A stretch of DNA of 64,000 nt, taken from assembly GCA_009767595.1 (NCBI GenBank), contig VSDK01024155.1:55509-119508 (forward strand), written 5' to 3'. This DNA comes from Symbiodinium kawagutii. Lineage: Eukaryota; Sar; Dinophyceae; Suessiales; Symbiodiniaceae. Each line of letters opens with the position of its first letter. Position 1 is the stretch's first letter. The notes under the pieces were generated by a model, which saw only the letters and a list, made by a program, of their open reading frames with translations, was not told the DNA's origin and searched no databases. Positions 32,943-44,095 of the stretch are shown piece by piece. The position numbers and the translations under genes were made by a program.

Positions 32943-34194
32943 GGCTGATTATTTCAAACCAATGGTTGACAATGCTTTGGCAGAAAAGGTTGATGACATT
33001 GACATGTTTAACGAGGCTTGTCGATTGTTGACACAATTTTTTCCGCAATGCAGTAAAGTGGTGAATACACTTAAATACATTTAGGGTTTATTCATACAGT
33101 TATGGCCAGTGGGACTGCCTGCTAGCTGTGATTCATAGCCCTAGCTGACCGGGTTCGTGACCCATGAGTCTGTGAGATTTTGCTTTTGGCAGCCCTTTGA
33201 ACCATCAGCGGCTAAGAAAAGGGACAGGATTACCACAAGCAATGACGAAACAAGCGGTGATTGACAGTGATGACCAACACATTTCACACTTCCCCTCCTG
33301 AAATGTATACTGTACAGTTTCCTGACTAAAACCCGGGGTTCTGTGTTGGAGTTGGGTTGCCCAACAGATGCTACGCACAAGCAGTTCCTGCACCCGGGCG
33401 CTACAGGAACTTCCCCCTTGCCAAGACTCGCTACCAGCGAGGGCTCTTTTGGGCACCCGGAGACTTGGAATGTTTGAGATACCCTTTGCGAAACCAACCA
33501 CTACAAACAGTTGGTTTTCCACTACTTGGTTCCCAGAGGGTCATCTTTTTTTGCATGTTGAACCATTTCAGGCTGCATGACGAGTTGTGAACCATTATCA
33601 CACACTATCAACAAGCAGAAACCATACGCGGCATCAAGCCTTCCCAAGCATGTTCGACCAGAAGCAGAATCATGTGACAAATTACAAACCATTCTGAATC
33701 TACTATTGATCAAAACGATGAAACGGGATGGATGAACACAATAACAGTTGGTGGTTTGGAACCAATTGCAGACCTAGATGCATCTTGGACCACTAGTCAT
33801 GATATGACATGATTTGATTTGAGGCTTGTGAAAATGTTTGTGTGTGCTCCCAAGCAGCCTGCACCCCAGAAACCTTGAGTGGGTTTGATGCTGGTTTATA
33901 AGTTCTTAATTGCTTCATAAATGGAATCACTTGACTAGCCATGCCACTGACAGGGGTATTACCTTTTTTGTTGGTTCGTTATAAATATTAACATTACTGG
34001 TAGCTCGTGTTGCTTTCCGAGCAATCTAGAGCTAAGCAGGTTGGCAACACTGGTTTAGCATTGTTGAAACTCTTGAGCGCATGTTAGAGCCAGATTGATG
34101 GATGGTCAAGTAGTGGCTAGCTAGTGGTTAATCAATGGTTCCTTGATGGCCAGCAGATTCTAATCATGGTTGCCAATTAGGGTTTGATGTTTAG

Positions 34195-34497
34195 GTGGTT
34201 GGTCAGCTGTGTGCCCAGGAAACCTGCCGACCACCTTGCGTGTATATCGTCAAGAACGGACGATGCCACCAAGGGTTTGCGTGCGGGTTTTGTCATATGA
34301 CACATGCCCAGAGGATGAGCTTGGACAAGTGCCAGAGCCTCATGTTGAAGCACGCAGACAAAGGACACTGTTGGGCAGCAAGTCTAAGTTTAAGAGATTG
34401 CATATTTCAACAGATTGACATGACGGATCATGGTACTATCCAATTTCAGCCTATTCAAAGTAATTTTAGCTGGGGCTCCTGCGCTGTGTTGCCATGA
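34195..34497 (+). CDS. CCCH zinc-finger coding segment, copy B
   Basis: It has the same CVYIVKNGRCHQGFACGFCH finger as copy A, with MSLDKCQSLMLK after it. The frame is longer (to TGA at 34495) because the TAA of copy A is TTA here. The tail beyond HCWAAS is probably intron, since both copies carry nearly the same DNA there while only one is open. Same strand as the host kinase. Confidence 0.65.
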   Translation: MVGQLCAQETCRPPCVYIVKNGRCHQGFACGFCHMTHAQRMSLDKCQSLMLKHADKGHCWAASLSLRDCIFQQIDMTDHGTIQFQPIQSNFSWGSCAVLP

Positions 34498-34501
34498 GTA
34501 G

Positions 34502-34906
34502 CAGTTTCAACAAGTCAAAGGTTTCACCGAAGTCCAAAGAAAGCGGCAACTGGTGCGGGTGGGGTGCTCCTGTTCAGGACAGCGTTTGCAGATCATGGTC
34601 CCCATCATCATCAAGAAACTCGAGAGGCTTGCAGGTCCAGACTCTGTCAAAGTGGTGAAGTTGCTTCAAGATTATGTCGCGCCAGCCTCCTATGACTGGC
34701 AGAAGAAAGTTCGCCAAGTGAAGATTCATCGTAGCTTGGAGCGCATGAACACCTCTGCCCTGTTCGATTTAGCAGGGAGCGAACTTTTTGCCACAGACGT
34801 CCTGGAGGCTTTTAATGAGCTTCGACAGAATCATTTCTCCTTTGAGTGCCATGATGAAGATCCTGACACCGGAGATGACGGACGTTCGACTGTTTTTTGT
34901 CTCTGA
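34502..34906 (+). CDS. Conserved 134-codon segment, copy B, unknown function
   Basis: Same length and frame as copy A. It differs at about a dozen of the last 117 residues (for example Gln to Lys in PIIIKKLERL, and Asp to Tyr before DWQKKV). No stop or indel separates the copies, while upstream DNA shows indels such as 26 bases near 29820/33412. The function is not recognised. The similarity continues 3' for about 550 bases, likely untranslated sequence. Confidence 0.6.
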   Translation, partial: QFQQVKGFTEVQRKRQLVRVGCSCSGQRLQIMVPIIIKKLERLAGPDSVKVVKLLQDYVAPASYDWQKKVRQVKIHRSLERMNTSALFDLAGSELFATDVLEAFNELRQNHFSFECHDEDPDTGDDGRSTVFCL

Positions 34907-35539
34907 GAAAGATTCAGAATGATACAATAGTGCCCTTCATGGAGAATCTTCACCGGACACCGTCCCGTCCTATCAATACAACATATGTCCTGTTGGTTTT
35001 CTTGTCCTTTATAGCGCATGATGCGTCTGGTAGCTTGCAAACTGAGGCTGTGACACGATGTTGTTCTTGAGTGTCCGGTGATAGAATCGAAGAAATGATT
35101 CACCCTTCTGAGTATGTTTAAATCATTAACTTCATTGCCCATTGGCTGCACAGGCTGCTGAAGGAGCATAAAATTTGCAGCTTCGCGCCATCGCGCAGCT
35201 GTGACCTCTGCCAAGAGATAGAGAAAGCGTGTGATAGCTTTCTATTTTGACCTATTTTCTCAACGTCAAGTTTCCCATTCTCCTGCTCGTCTTTAGAATG
35301 AACGATTCATTGTAGTATGAGTTATGTTCAAGTGCGAAATATCTGAAATCTCTAAAGGACCTGTCAGGAAGCCGCCTTCGTGTTTCTCAGTTAAGGCTGT
35401 TTTACATGCACTGGGGCGTAGCTTGTATTCGCCGAGCTGATGCCGGTAGTTGAGAAATCTGCAGTAATGCCTTGGCCAAAATGTGAGCGGGAAGGGGGGG
35501 CTGGTTCTCAGCCGACCCAACACTTAATCATAATTAACA

Positions 35540-35640
35540 GCTGCTTAACCATCGCTTCACCATCACTTCACCATCACTTCACCATCACTTCACCATGACT
35601 TCCACCATCATTAACCATCACTTCACCATCATTCCCCAAT
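35540..35640. repeat. Short tandem repeat CACCATCACTT
   Basis: Several near-perfect copies of an 11-12 base unit lie between the duplicated segment and kinase exon 6. Confidence 0.75.
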
Positions 35641-35714
35641 CTCACTTCACAACCATTGGCCATGACCCCGCACCCCGCAACCTGCGCGTGTGGCACGTGC
35701 AACTTGGGCCCCAG

Positions 35715-35791
35715 GGCCTGAACTACCTGCACACCTCGGAGCCTCTGATTCTCCATCGCGACATCAAGGGTGGCAACATCCTGGTAGGCGA
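35715..35791 (+). CDS. Kinase exon 6: catalytic loop (HRD)
   Basis: Acceptor GGCCCCAG. Encodes GLNYLHTSEPLILHRDIKGG, then NILVGE. The HRD Asp is at 35760-35762 and the metal-binding Asn at 35775-35777. A GT site follows CTG at 35784, but only ending at GGCGA (GA donor) keeps the frame with the next exon, giving GENGAPFA. The HRDIKGGNILV signature is diagnostic of MAP3K-type kinases. Confidence 0.92.
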
Positions 35792-36049
35792 GAGGAGGCG
35801 ACGCCGCGGATGAGTTGTGCGGCGAAGAAGCTGTGGGGGTGAAGAGATATGGGAGATAAACGTATGGTTAATAAATACCATACATGGTTGACATGGTTCA
35901 GAAATGGCTGCCATAAGTATGCTTAATTAATATTCATTCTTGAAAAGTATGATGAACATATCTCTGGTTCATATCTATGGTTGAAAGCGAATGCCTAGAC
36001 AGGACACCTTGATAATTTATGGTAGTAAGATGTAGTAAGTTGCCAAACT

Positions 36050-36085
36050 AAACCAGTCGAAACCAGTCGAAACCAGTCGAAACCA
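36050..36085. repeat. AAACCAGTCG tandem repeat
   Basis: Three direct copies of a 10-base unit in kinase intron 6. Confidence 0.8.
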
Positions 36086-36167
36086 ATAGAAACCGGAAGC
36101 AGTGCAATCAAAAGCCGATGTCAGTACTTACAAATCAGTGAAACCAATGGCCATCTAAACCAGTGAT

Positions 36168-36315
36168 GCCGATGCAAGCCTCTGGCGCATCTAGACGTTG
36201 GGAAACTGGAACAGTATTTCTGCAAGGAGTTCCTAAGTGCCGGAATTGAATTTCCGCTCGGGAAACTGCCCCGGAAGGAAGCCCCCCAGCCAGTTGGCAG
36301 CCATTTGGACACCTC
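36168..36315 (+). CDS. Coding-like patch in kinase intron 6, ambiguous strand
   Basis: The plus frame reads CKPLAHLDVGKLEQYFCKEF, LSAGIEFPLGKLPRKEAPQP and stops at TGA. The minus strand is also open (FRGSFPSGNSIPALRNS). It cannot be part of the kinase domain, since exons 6 and 7 join without it. It is possibly a nested gene fragment or an alternative exon. Confidence 0.25.
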
Positions 36316-37225
36316 CTGACGGCTCATGGCTACTGGTTAACGATGGCCAATAGTAAATGAAAATGATCATGGTTTGTAATCATTAGCAGTGGCTGATGAT
36401 GGTTAGTAGTGGTTGGTAGCTACTTTTACTGCTTAGCTGTAGCTATCCCACTCCAATCGGCATCCAATAGTAATTTTTTGGATGGTTGAGAGCCGCCAAT
36501 AAGCAACTTGCAAGCAACAGTAGTGGGAAAATCAGCTTGTAGGTTGTTCATCACCAGTGGCTGCTGATGTAAGCAATGGCTGTATCATCAACAATGGCTG
36601 TTTGTACCATAAAGAGTTGTGGCAACTTCGAATTGACTCACTTCCAGTCGCTACTGCCTCGATTTTTTGCTTCCAGTATGTTGTCAGAGCAGGTTCAAAG
36701 CACAAAGTGAATCACCCGGTGCCGTTGTGAAGTTGGGACACCAATCAACTCTTGGTGCCCTGAGCTGTTGTCACTTTCTGGAAGAGAGCCACTATTCTCA
36801 ACCCCTAGTTGTCATACGACCTCTAACCAGCTATAGCTGTTGGTTTATAGCCATTTTAGCTCGGTTCAATCACCATAGCCGTTGGTTTATACGTGTTTAA
36901 AGTCAAAGTACATGCAAGAACCATAGTGATTCTTTTTCTCGCATCTTTGCATATCCCCGACTTGGTCGTCCAGTGTGACCTCTTTCATGGTCCATTCTAT
37001 GGCACTCAAGCATGGCTATTGCCGATGATTCTGGCTACTTTGATTCATGGACCATGACATCTTCAATGGTATCGTGACCTATAAAACTGGGGTTGGTCAT
37101 TACCATCACCTGTTTCACAAGAGCTTCACCATGCCCATTCCATGCTTCGCTTCAGGCCGGTCGCCATTTCCATCTCATGTCTCATCGAACATCTCTGTTT
37201 GAAGGGGAACATCCTTCTGCAAATG

Positions 37226-37335
37226 GTGGTTTCTCAAGTCATAGGGTCACCCCCAAGTTCTGGATGGTTTATTTATACATGCTTTGAAAGTATGACAGCG
37301 GGGGGGCTTCCCCAAATTGGCTTGAGAAACACCCG
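37226..37335. mobile_element. MITE family 1 copy with AATG target duplication
   Basis: GGTGGTTTCTCAAGTCATAG at the left, GGCTTGAGAAACACCCG at the right, with AATG on both sides. It touches a second element immediately downstream. Confidence 0.75.
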
Positions 37336-37339
37336 AATG

Positions 37340-37448
37340 GTGGTTCTTCAAACTAGGGGTACCCGCAGTTATCATGCTTTAGCAACCATTTATAGAAAGT
37401 AACCATCCATAACTTTGGAGGGGCGCCAGCTATTGGGTTAAGCTCCAC
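37340..37448. mobile_element. MITE family 1 copy abutting kinase exon 7
   Basis: It starts GGTGGTTCTTCAAACTAGGG and has a decayed right end (GCTATTGGGTTAAGCTCCA). That right end forms the sequence just before the CTCAG acceptor of exon 7. Confidence 0.6.
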
Positions 37449-37452
37449 TCAG

Positions 37453-37531
37453 AAACGGAGCTCCCTTCGCCAGGACGGTAAAGTTGACGGACTTCGGATG
37501 TTCCAAGCGTTCGGAAGAGACCTGTGCCTCG
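37453..37531 (+). CDS. Kinase exon 7: DFG / activation segment
   Basis: Acceptor CCACTCAG, donor GCCTCG/gcgcgc (GC). Encodes NGAPFARTVKLTDFGCSKRS and EETCAS. The DFG Asp is at 37490-37492, and LTDFGCSKR is the MAP3K form. It fits the GA-ended exon 6 and reads into HTLRG of exon 8. Confidence 0.9.
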
Positions 37532-37599
37532 GCGCGCGAAGAAAGGGAGGAAGAGCTGGGACGGTGGTTGATGTGAAGGCAGGGTGGTACATGATGCTG

Positions 37600-37790
37600 T
37601 GCATATATATATATATATACATATATATAATATATATATACATACACACCTTTGCAGATCTTCGTTTATATATCTGTTTATATATAGATATATTTATCTA
37701 TTTGAATTTGTTTATACAAATTTACCTTTGCATGTATATATATATATCAATAAATAAATAAATATAGAAATATATATATATATATATATC
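37600..37790. repeat. AT-rich microsatellite cluster
   Basis: Runs of (TA)n and ATAC/TATT words in kinase intron 7, with a second (TA)n block near 37770. Non-coding. Confidence 0.85.
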
Positions 37791-37964
37791 TATCTGTATT
37801 GACAGACATACCTCTGTTTCTGTATGCATTCATGTACTTGAATGTGTAACATATCAACCCAGTATGAACTTATGGTCAGATCATGGCTTTGACTTAAAAA
37901 GATGTCGTGTCAACTTTTGGTGTCGCACATGGATCACCTCACCTTCTCATGGCCTTCAGGTAAG

Positions 37965-38003
37965 CACACCTTGCGTGGCTCCATCCCCTGGATGGCGCCG
38001 GAG
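37965..38003 (+). CDS. Kinase exon 8: APE motif
   Basis: It encodes HTLRGSIPWMAPE, the end of the activation segment; the invariant Glu is the last codon, before a GC donor. I use the AG of GTAAG at 37964 as acceptor because it restores S-HTLRG. The stronger CTTCAG at 37958 would add two codons' worth of bases and shift the frame unless the upstream donor also moves. Confidence 0.9.
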
Positions 38004-39115
38004 GCTGGGGCTGCCAACACCAGCGGTGCGGCATGGACGATGCTCATGAGTTGATCGTAGGAATTTTGCGAGTTGATCATTGGAGTTCTAAAGTGGTTCT
38101 CAATGATAAGTGGTTTTCCCAATGATCAACTGGGAAGTTCTAAATCATTAGTTCACAATTCAATGGTTTCCCAATGGTTAGCGGTTAGTTCTAATGGCCC
38201 ATCATGGTGTGTCTTGTGATCTTCACTCGTTGCCTCATCATTATGAATGACGGTAATGATTAAGAATCGATCTGTTGTCTATGTAGCTGTTGATCCAGCA
38301 ACCATGGTTGCTGAATGTTGCTAAGGTCAGATGCTTGTGACAAACGTTGGCGCTACTGTTCTTTTCGGGTAGTTGCCGTGGTGCCGGATTGAATCGTGCC
38401 AAACCTGTCAACCGTGCTTCCTGACTACTTGCACGTGCATCAGAAGGGATTGCGACTGGTAGCTAACCATGGTTTTATGGGGTTCGCTCACCTACCTTAT
38501 AGATCTCATAGGCCTATGGCTGTCATGGTTATAAACCAGTCAACACAGCCGGAAATTGATGCAGACTCAAACCGACCATTAGTCACCTATGAAGTACAAG
38601 GACAGCGAGCAGCAATGCCCACCAATTACTTTTGACAACACTCTGGCAAACTGACCTAGAAGTGCCAATTCACCATTTCTGATGGTTTACCCTTAAAGAA
38701 TGTTTTTTTGCTTCTAGGTGAGTTTACCAGAGGGTAGTGGTTCAAATTCAAGGAGCTTATGAGCCTGGTTTCCAGAAATGCAACCGTCGCTTCCCTAGCT
38801 CTAACGTCATACGCTCTGAACTCCTGTAGATTGCAGACAATCAACCAGGGTTCCTGGGTGATGTTGGCCATTGTAACTTGTCTTTAACAATGATCATGAA
38901 TCATTGATAAGTACTTTTAGCCCTTTGTCAACAGTCTGTCTACACTTACTATTGTCAATTCTTATCAGTTGTTAAATAGACTTAAACATTCTTTACTGCC
39001 ATTCAGTGCCATCAACTACGCTTGCAACGCTTGAAATGAATACCCAACACTGTACCAATCAACGATTTTTGGTCCCTGTGAGATCACAACCCACTGGATG
39101 TCACCTCATGGTGAG

Positions 39116-39158
39116 GTGATGAACGAACGTGCCTATGGCCGAAAGGCCGATATGTGGA
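39116..39158 (+). CDS. Kinase exon 9: subdomain IX start
   Basis: It follows GGTGAG and encodes VMNERAYGRKADMW plus the first base of Ser. The GC donor (TGGA/gcaccg) together with GTTTAGG of exon 10 gives WSLGC without any loss, so a GC donor is required. Confidence 0.88.
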
Positions 39159-39520
39159 GCACCGCGGCGCGAGCGCAGCGATGGATGGTGAACTTTGAAC
39201 GGTGTCACGCTTGCGTGCTTGATCATGAATCATCTTGGGGTGATGATGGTTGAATGATGGTTGAATGATGGTTGATGATGGTTGATGAATATAGTGTTTG
39301 ATCATAGTTGATAGTGGTCAATAGCATTGAACAAGGGTAAAGAACCGTGGGTCATGGATAGGTGGTCCAGGAAACGGGAGACCCAGCAGTAGGTATCCAT
39401 TTTTGGTGGGCCATGGTTAAGTTCGCGATCGACTGCCACTAAACAGGAGTTTGATGACTGTCGCCGAATGCGAAATCATGCTACTGGCGAATCCAAATAA
39501 GTGGTACCACTTACAAAATG

Positions 39521-39620
39521 GGCGTTTCTCAAAATAGGGGACCCTCCAAATCATCCAAGATCAACCATTTACACTAATACACCAAGCATTTTTTGTGATT
39601 CCCAATTTTAAGAAACCCCC
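39521..39620. mobile_element. MITE family 1 copy with AAATG target duplication
   Basis: GGCGTTTCTCAAAATAGGGG at the left, CCCAATTTTAAGAAACCCCC at the right, 100 bases, flanked by AAATG on both sides. Confidence 0.85.
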
Positions 39621-39653
39621 AAATGCTTTACTGGTTCACCATTACCTATAGAG

Positions 39654-39800
39654 GGGACCGGTATGGTCTAGTGGAAATGACGTCTTCCCTCAAGCGTCGG
39701 ACCTGGGGTTCAATCCCCGGGTGCAACACTAGGCGGACAGGCGGGCAGCTACTCCACCCCTGCAGTTAAGTGGATGAGGTAGGGTGCTGTCCGACAAACC
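39654..39800 (+). mobile_element. tRNA-derived SINE-like element
   Basis: The head has an internal A box (TATGGTCTAGTGG, 39662-39674) and a B box (GGTTCAATCCC, 39707-39717), 32 bases apart, as in RNA polymerase III promoters of tRNA genes. The would-be acceptor stem does not pair, so it is not a functional tRNA. A GC-rich body and an ACTAAAACTATTATCAATAA tail follow. Confidence 0.6.
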
Positions 39801-40596
39801 TACTAAAACTATTATCAATAAATGATGGCTCTTAAGATTTGGTTGACCAATGGGCTCATATCCCCTTAATGATCAACCATGATGGGTGATCGCACCCGAT
39901 GGATTGATCACCGACCATATATCTCATGGCTTTGTCCATAAACGCCTCCAAAGATAAGCATTTTAATAGGAAAGCCAGGTTGTCATCAAAGGCATTCTGC
40001 AGACTTATTCTTTTCTGTTGCGGCTGAGGTTGGCTGATAGAGTCGACGCCTTCACTCTGTGTTGAGTTGGCCTTCCATTACTATTTTTTGATTCCCTTTG
40101 AACTTTTCGTGGCACCCGCGCTAATTCACACATGATTGGTGTCAATGTTCCTGTAGAGTTTCAACTTTGTCATTGATTTCAGTGAGAGGCAACATGGAGC
40201 CAGGAACCTGCACGCAACCAGCAGGGTGGTCTGCGGGCTTGGATGTGACTGACAGTTGAAACCATGATCAATAACTGTAGTCATTAATCAGCTAAGATGA
40301 TAGTTTGAGAAAATGATCGCTCACTATCAACCATTGACCAGCTTCAATGACAACCTGTATTGACCTCTTTCAACGCTAGCTGTCAGTGATTTTTAAATCT
40401 TCACCAAGGTGAATGAACCGAGTGACTGACAATGCCGCAGTGATGTCATTTCGTTTTTGTGATTCTCTTGGGAAAGATGTATGACATCTCTCATTCACCA
40501 TCTTAAGGAGTTCATGACGTATGACATGTGCATGCCAATTTTTTTGATCACATTGTTTGTGACATACTGCATCGCTGCGCTAGCAAACTTTCCCAG

Positions 40597-40644
40597 GTTT
40601 AGGCTGTGTCTTCATTGAGATGATTACAGCAAAACCGTGCCTTG
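40597..40644 (+). CDS. Kinase exon 10: subdomain IX
   Basis: Acceptor TTCCCAG. With the last base of exon 9 it reads S-LGCVFIEMITAKPCL and ends one base into a codon before a GC donor (CTTG/gctgag). Read on, the frame meets TGA at once, so splicing here is needed. Trp in KPPW is replaced by Cys-Leu. Confidence 0.87.
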
Positions 40645-40696
40645 GCTGAGAGAGTCTGCTGGCCCCTAACGTTGGGAGCTTGGCAGTGGACGTCCA

Positions 40697-40820
40697 GTTG
40701 GTTGGTTGCTTGGTGGCTTGGTTGCTTGGTTGCTTGGTTGCTTGGTTGCTTGGTTGCTTGGTTGCTTGGTTTGTTGCTCGGTTGTTTCGTTGCTTGGTTG
40801 CTTGGTTGGTCGGTTGGTTG
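40697..40820. repeat. TTGCTTGG octanucleotide tandem repeat
   Basis: About ten near-perfect copies of an 8-base unit, grading into TTGG tetranucleotides. Located just inside kinase intron 10. Confidence 0.9.
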
Positions 40821-42913
40821 TGTTGCTAGCTACTTGGTCGGTTGGCCACTTGGTTGACATCATGAGGTCTTCCTAAACTCTGGTAGCCCTGACCCAGACG
40901 TCCTTGGGTGGCAACTAACTAGCTACTAATGGACCAACAGGCATGAGCCCTTAAGACTATACTGTTTGGTGGCAAAAATTATCCATCGGAAACCATTATG
41001 AATCCATCATTATCCACCACTTTGAACTATCCTGAAACCATCCTTAACTGCAACATTTGCCCTCCCAGAGAGGCCAGCATGACATCATTCAACAGCGTCG
41101 ATGCTTGATTGATCCCAACAAGGCTGATATGTCTGGTTTGTGAAATGCTACAGGTGGTTTCAAGCCTTTGTTGTCCTTCAATACTTGAGATATCTTGAGA
41201 TGATTGGATGCAACACGATTGGAGTCTACACAGCTGCGAAGCTGATACAGCCATAGGACTCCACTCTTGATAGGATGATCTTACATTGCAACAGAGGCAC
41301 AGCACATTTGTTTATGTGTCTTCTGTCGAGAAGTACGCATCTTCCAAGTTCAGTGCTTGAGATTTCGACGACCCAGATTTTGTGTGAAGCTCTTGAATGA
41401 TCAGCATGATTAACGTCAGATTTTGCACCTACTTACATACAGGCACATAAATGATGTTGGTATGAGTCAATTACTGCAGATATGGCTTGGTATCAGATCT
41501 TCTCAATAGTCAGTGTAAACAATGTAATTTCAGATTTCATGAGTATCAATAGGACAGTTACAATTGTCAGTCGCTGGTGTATTTACAGACACACCGCAAT
41601 TTGCGGTGCATTTTGAAAAGCAGCCATCCCACTTCTGCTCTTTCTTCACCCCCTTTGATGAGCGGTGTCTTGCAATTTGGAACCATGGATGCTTTCTGAC
41701 TGGTGACTCTTGGATGACAACTTGGGGTACCCCCAGCTATTAAGCAAACCGCAGTGAGATTCACCTTTTTGACCTGGCCGTGCTTCTTCCTTGGGAGATC
41801 TGGCACTGTCCAGTTTGGGATGGTTGGTACCTCCAAGACATCCAGAATCCACTGATCCAGCTGACGAAACTCCATTGGCTACATCGATCTCTAGCAGGTT
41901 GCATCCCTGTCCTGGTTGGTTTCCCGACGGTTGATGAATTTCTATCTTCTCAAGCAACATGTACGGATAGCATCTAGTGCTTCTGGTCGAGGTGCTTGTG
42001 GGCACAGTGGGGAACCATGCCGGGTCCCCCTGGTCTTGACCCCTACTTGCCATTATTGACGATTGTCAACTATTCTTACGCATTAGTAACCATCATTTAA
42101 CGAGCATCTAAGTCATTTACATCATTTGACCATCAAGTAGTCATCGTTGGACCATCAATTGTCATTGTTTCACCATCAAGTAGTCATCATTTGACCATCA
42201 CTTAGTCATCATTTGACGATCAACGAGTCATCATTTCACCACCCATCTTTGGACCACAATTGAACCATCAAAAGTTCAGGGATAGACCTGAATCCTTGTG
42301 AAAAACCATCATGCAAGCTCCTTGTAGGACGATGATTCACCAACCCTTAGGGTTTCCACCGGCGACATTGGAGGCCTTGGGGGTTCATGAACAATCCCTT
42401 GGCCACCATGGTGCGGGTCGCCACCAGTGAGGACAGGGATCGCCAACCGTGATGACTTCGCTTCCCATGGAGTTCAGTTGAGATGGCAGACTTCATACTC
42501 CACTGAGTAGTCTATCAATTCTTATCCACAAACTTAGAGATTTTTTACAGTTGTGCGATAATTTTGATTCGTCACCACGTTAATTTGCTTGTTTTTGCTG
42601 TGGCACGAAAGGTTTTGTTACCCTAACACACTTTGTTATGGGGTCGCCCAAATTCGTTCCTGTGCAATCCGCTTCCGGAGGGTTCCCGAGGTTTGCAGCG
42701 GGTTGATAGTTGCGCCTTGGCTGGGCGGGGCCCAACCCGTTTTACCAAAGGTGAACGGTCCACTGAGGTGGTTTACCATGGTGCTGGTTGCACAGCTTGG
42801 CACATCCAGCGCTGCAATGATCGGTTGACCGATGGCCATGTTGAGCATAACAATGAAATACAATGTGATACAACCATTGGTTGCGTCCCCTTATACCCAT
42901 GCTGAGAATAACA

Positions 42914-42987
42914 GGTGTTTCACAAAATAAGGGACCCCCCAAATCATGACCATTTTTGGCGGGTCCCCTATAGCTTGAGAAGCTACC
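42914..42987. mobile_element. Short MITE family 1 copy
   Basis: GGTGTTTCACAAAATAAGGG at the left and CCCCTATAGCTTGAGAAGC at the right. Only about 75 bases, so internally deleted. Confidence 0.6.
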
Positions 42988-43358
42988 ATTCTCACGCATA
43001 AATTCATCGTTAGGGACATTCTAACATTGCACTGTTTTTTGCCAATCATGGGTCGAAGAACCTTCCAAAATAAGCATCCCATCTACTCCTGTCAATGGGT
43101 TCAATCAATAAAGATTAACGTGGGCTGTTCCACAAAGACTGGAAGCCCATCATAAGCACTCCTGTCACTTGCTAAGTGTCAGTTTCATTTCGTGGCATTT
43201 CCTTCCATTCAGCAATTTTCTGATGGGTTCTTGATGTTGCACCTGATGTATCCCATACTATGCTGGCTAGTGTTTATAAACGTTTTTTTAAAGATATTCT
43301 TCCTAGTAATTATGAACACATGGTTGGTCGACCAATATTTTTCATAAGGGTGGTTCAG

Positions 43359-43518
43359 CCACCAACCAGCTATGTATGGTGATTTTGACCGATGGAACTG
43401 ATGGAACCCAACCGCTGGTGTGCAAAAATCACATCGCCATCCCAAGACGGCAGGAGACTCCACCGGTGAATGTGCCAATTAGCGAAAGCTTTAGAGACAT
43501 CATCACGATTTGTACCAG
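43359..43518 (+). CDS. Kinase exon 11: C-lobe (left border uncertain)
   Basis: The frame reads CKNHIAIPRRQETPPVNVPI, SESFRDIITICTR, matching subdomains X-XI of MEKK kinases (IA...ETPPVP..S...RDII..C). It ends two bases into Arg before a GC donor (ACCAG/gccagt). The start is chosen at the AG in phase with exon 10. It adds about ten residues more than usual (DGTDGTQPLV), so the true acceptor may differ or be non-standard. Confidence 0.8.
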
Positions 43519-44095
43519 GCCAGTGGTGAGGCTGTGGGAAGCAGTTGGCATGTTGAGTCGCTGGTTCAATCGTTGCGATCTTCCAAGCCGACCACACCTT
43601 CCCAGAGTGAACCGTTCGTCAGAGCAACCTGCATAACCTTAGCCTTTTTGACGGCTCCAGCTTCTTCAACAGTGCTGGTTTGCTCTTGTGTGTTGTATCC
43701 ATAGTGCTGTTCTTGTTGTTGCTTGCCAGAGTCTTCCTGCTCCATTGTGAATTCATGAATCAGATCCATAGTTGCTGCTCTCAGTGGTTGCAGTATTATA
43801 GATGGCTGTAAACTTGGATGGTGATTGCTCTGAACCCCTATTGGTACACAAATCTTGGTGCTATTGTAGCTGAATAACCATCAATGTTAACCCAGGATCG
43901 ATAAACCCCTGGTTGATTCATAGGGGGTATCTCCTACAAGCCTTGGTTTCCCTTTAGCACGGCAACCTCCCTCCAATTGAGCAACCTGGGGGTTGATTAA
44001 TCCTAGGTTAAGATTATAATGGTCACACCCCTACTGTCGATCTTCCTTGTGGATTGCTGAGGGCTTCCATTCCCTGCTACTCACAAGTGCTGCAG

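Larger units (their letters stand above)
25208..35714. other. Giant kinase intron (10.5 kb) holding a tandem duplication
   Basis: Between exons 5b and 6 the intron carries local repeats (25330-26420), a 190-base repeat array, the 913-N gap and two copies of a multi-kb segment. The left copy runs about 25090-31540 and the right copy about 31950-35495. Each includes an AT microsatellite, a family 1 MITE, a CCCH zinc-finger segment and a conserved 134-codon frame. Confidence 0.7.

Noticed and set aside
39654-39732. A functional tRNA gene
   Set aside because: A and B boxes are present, but the acceptor stem does not pair and a SINE-like body follows.
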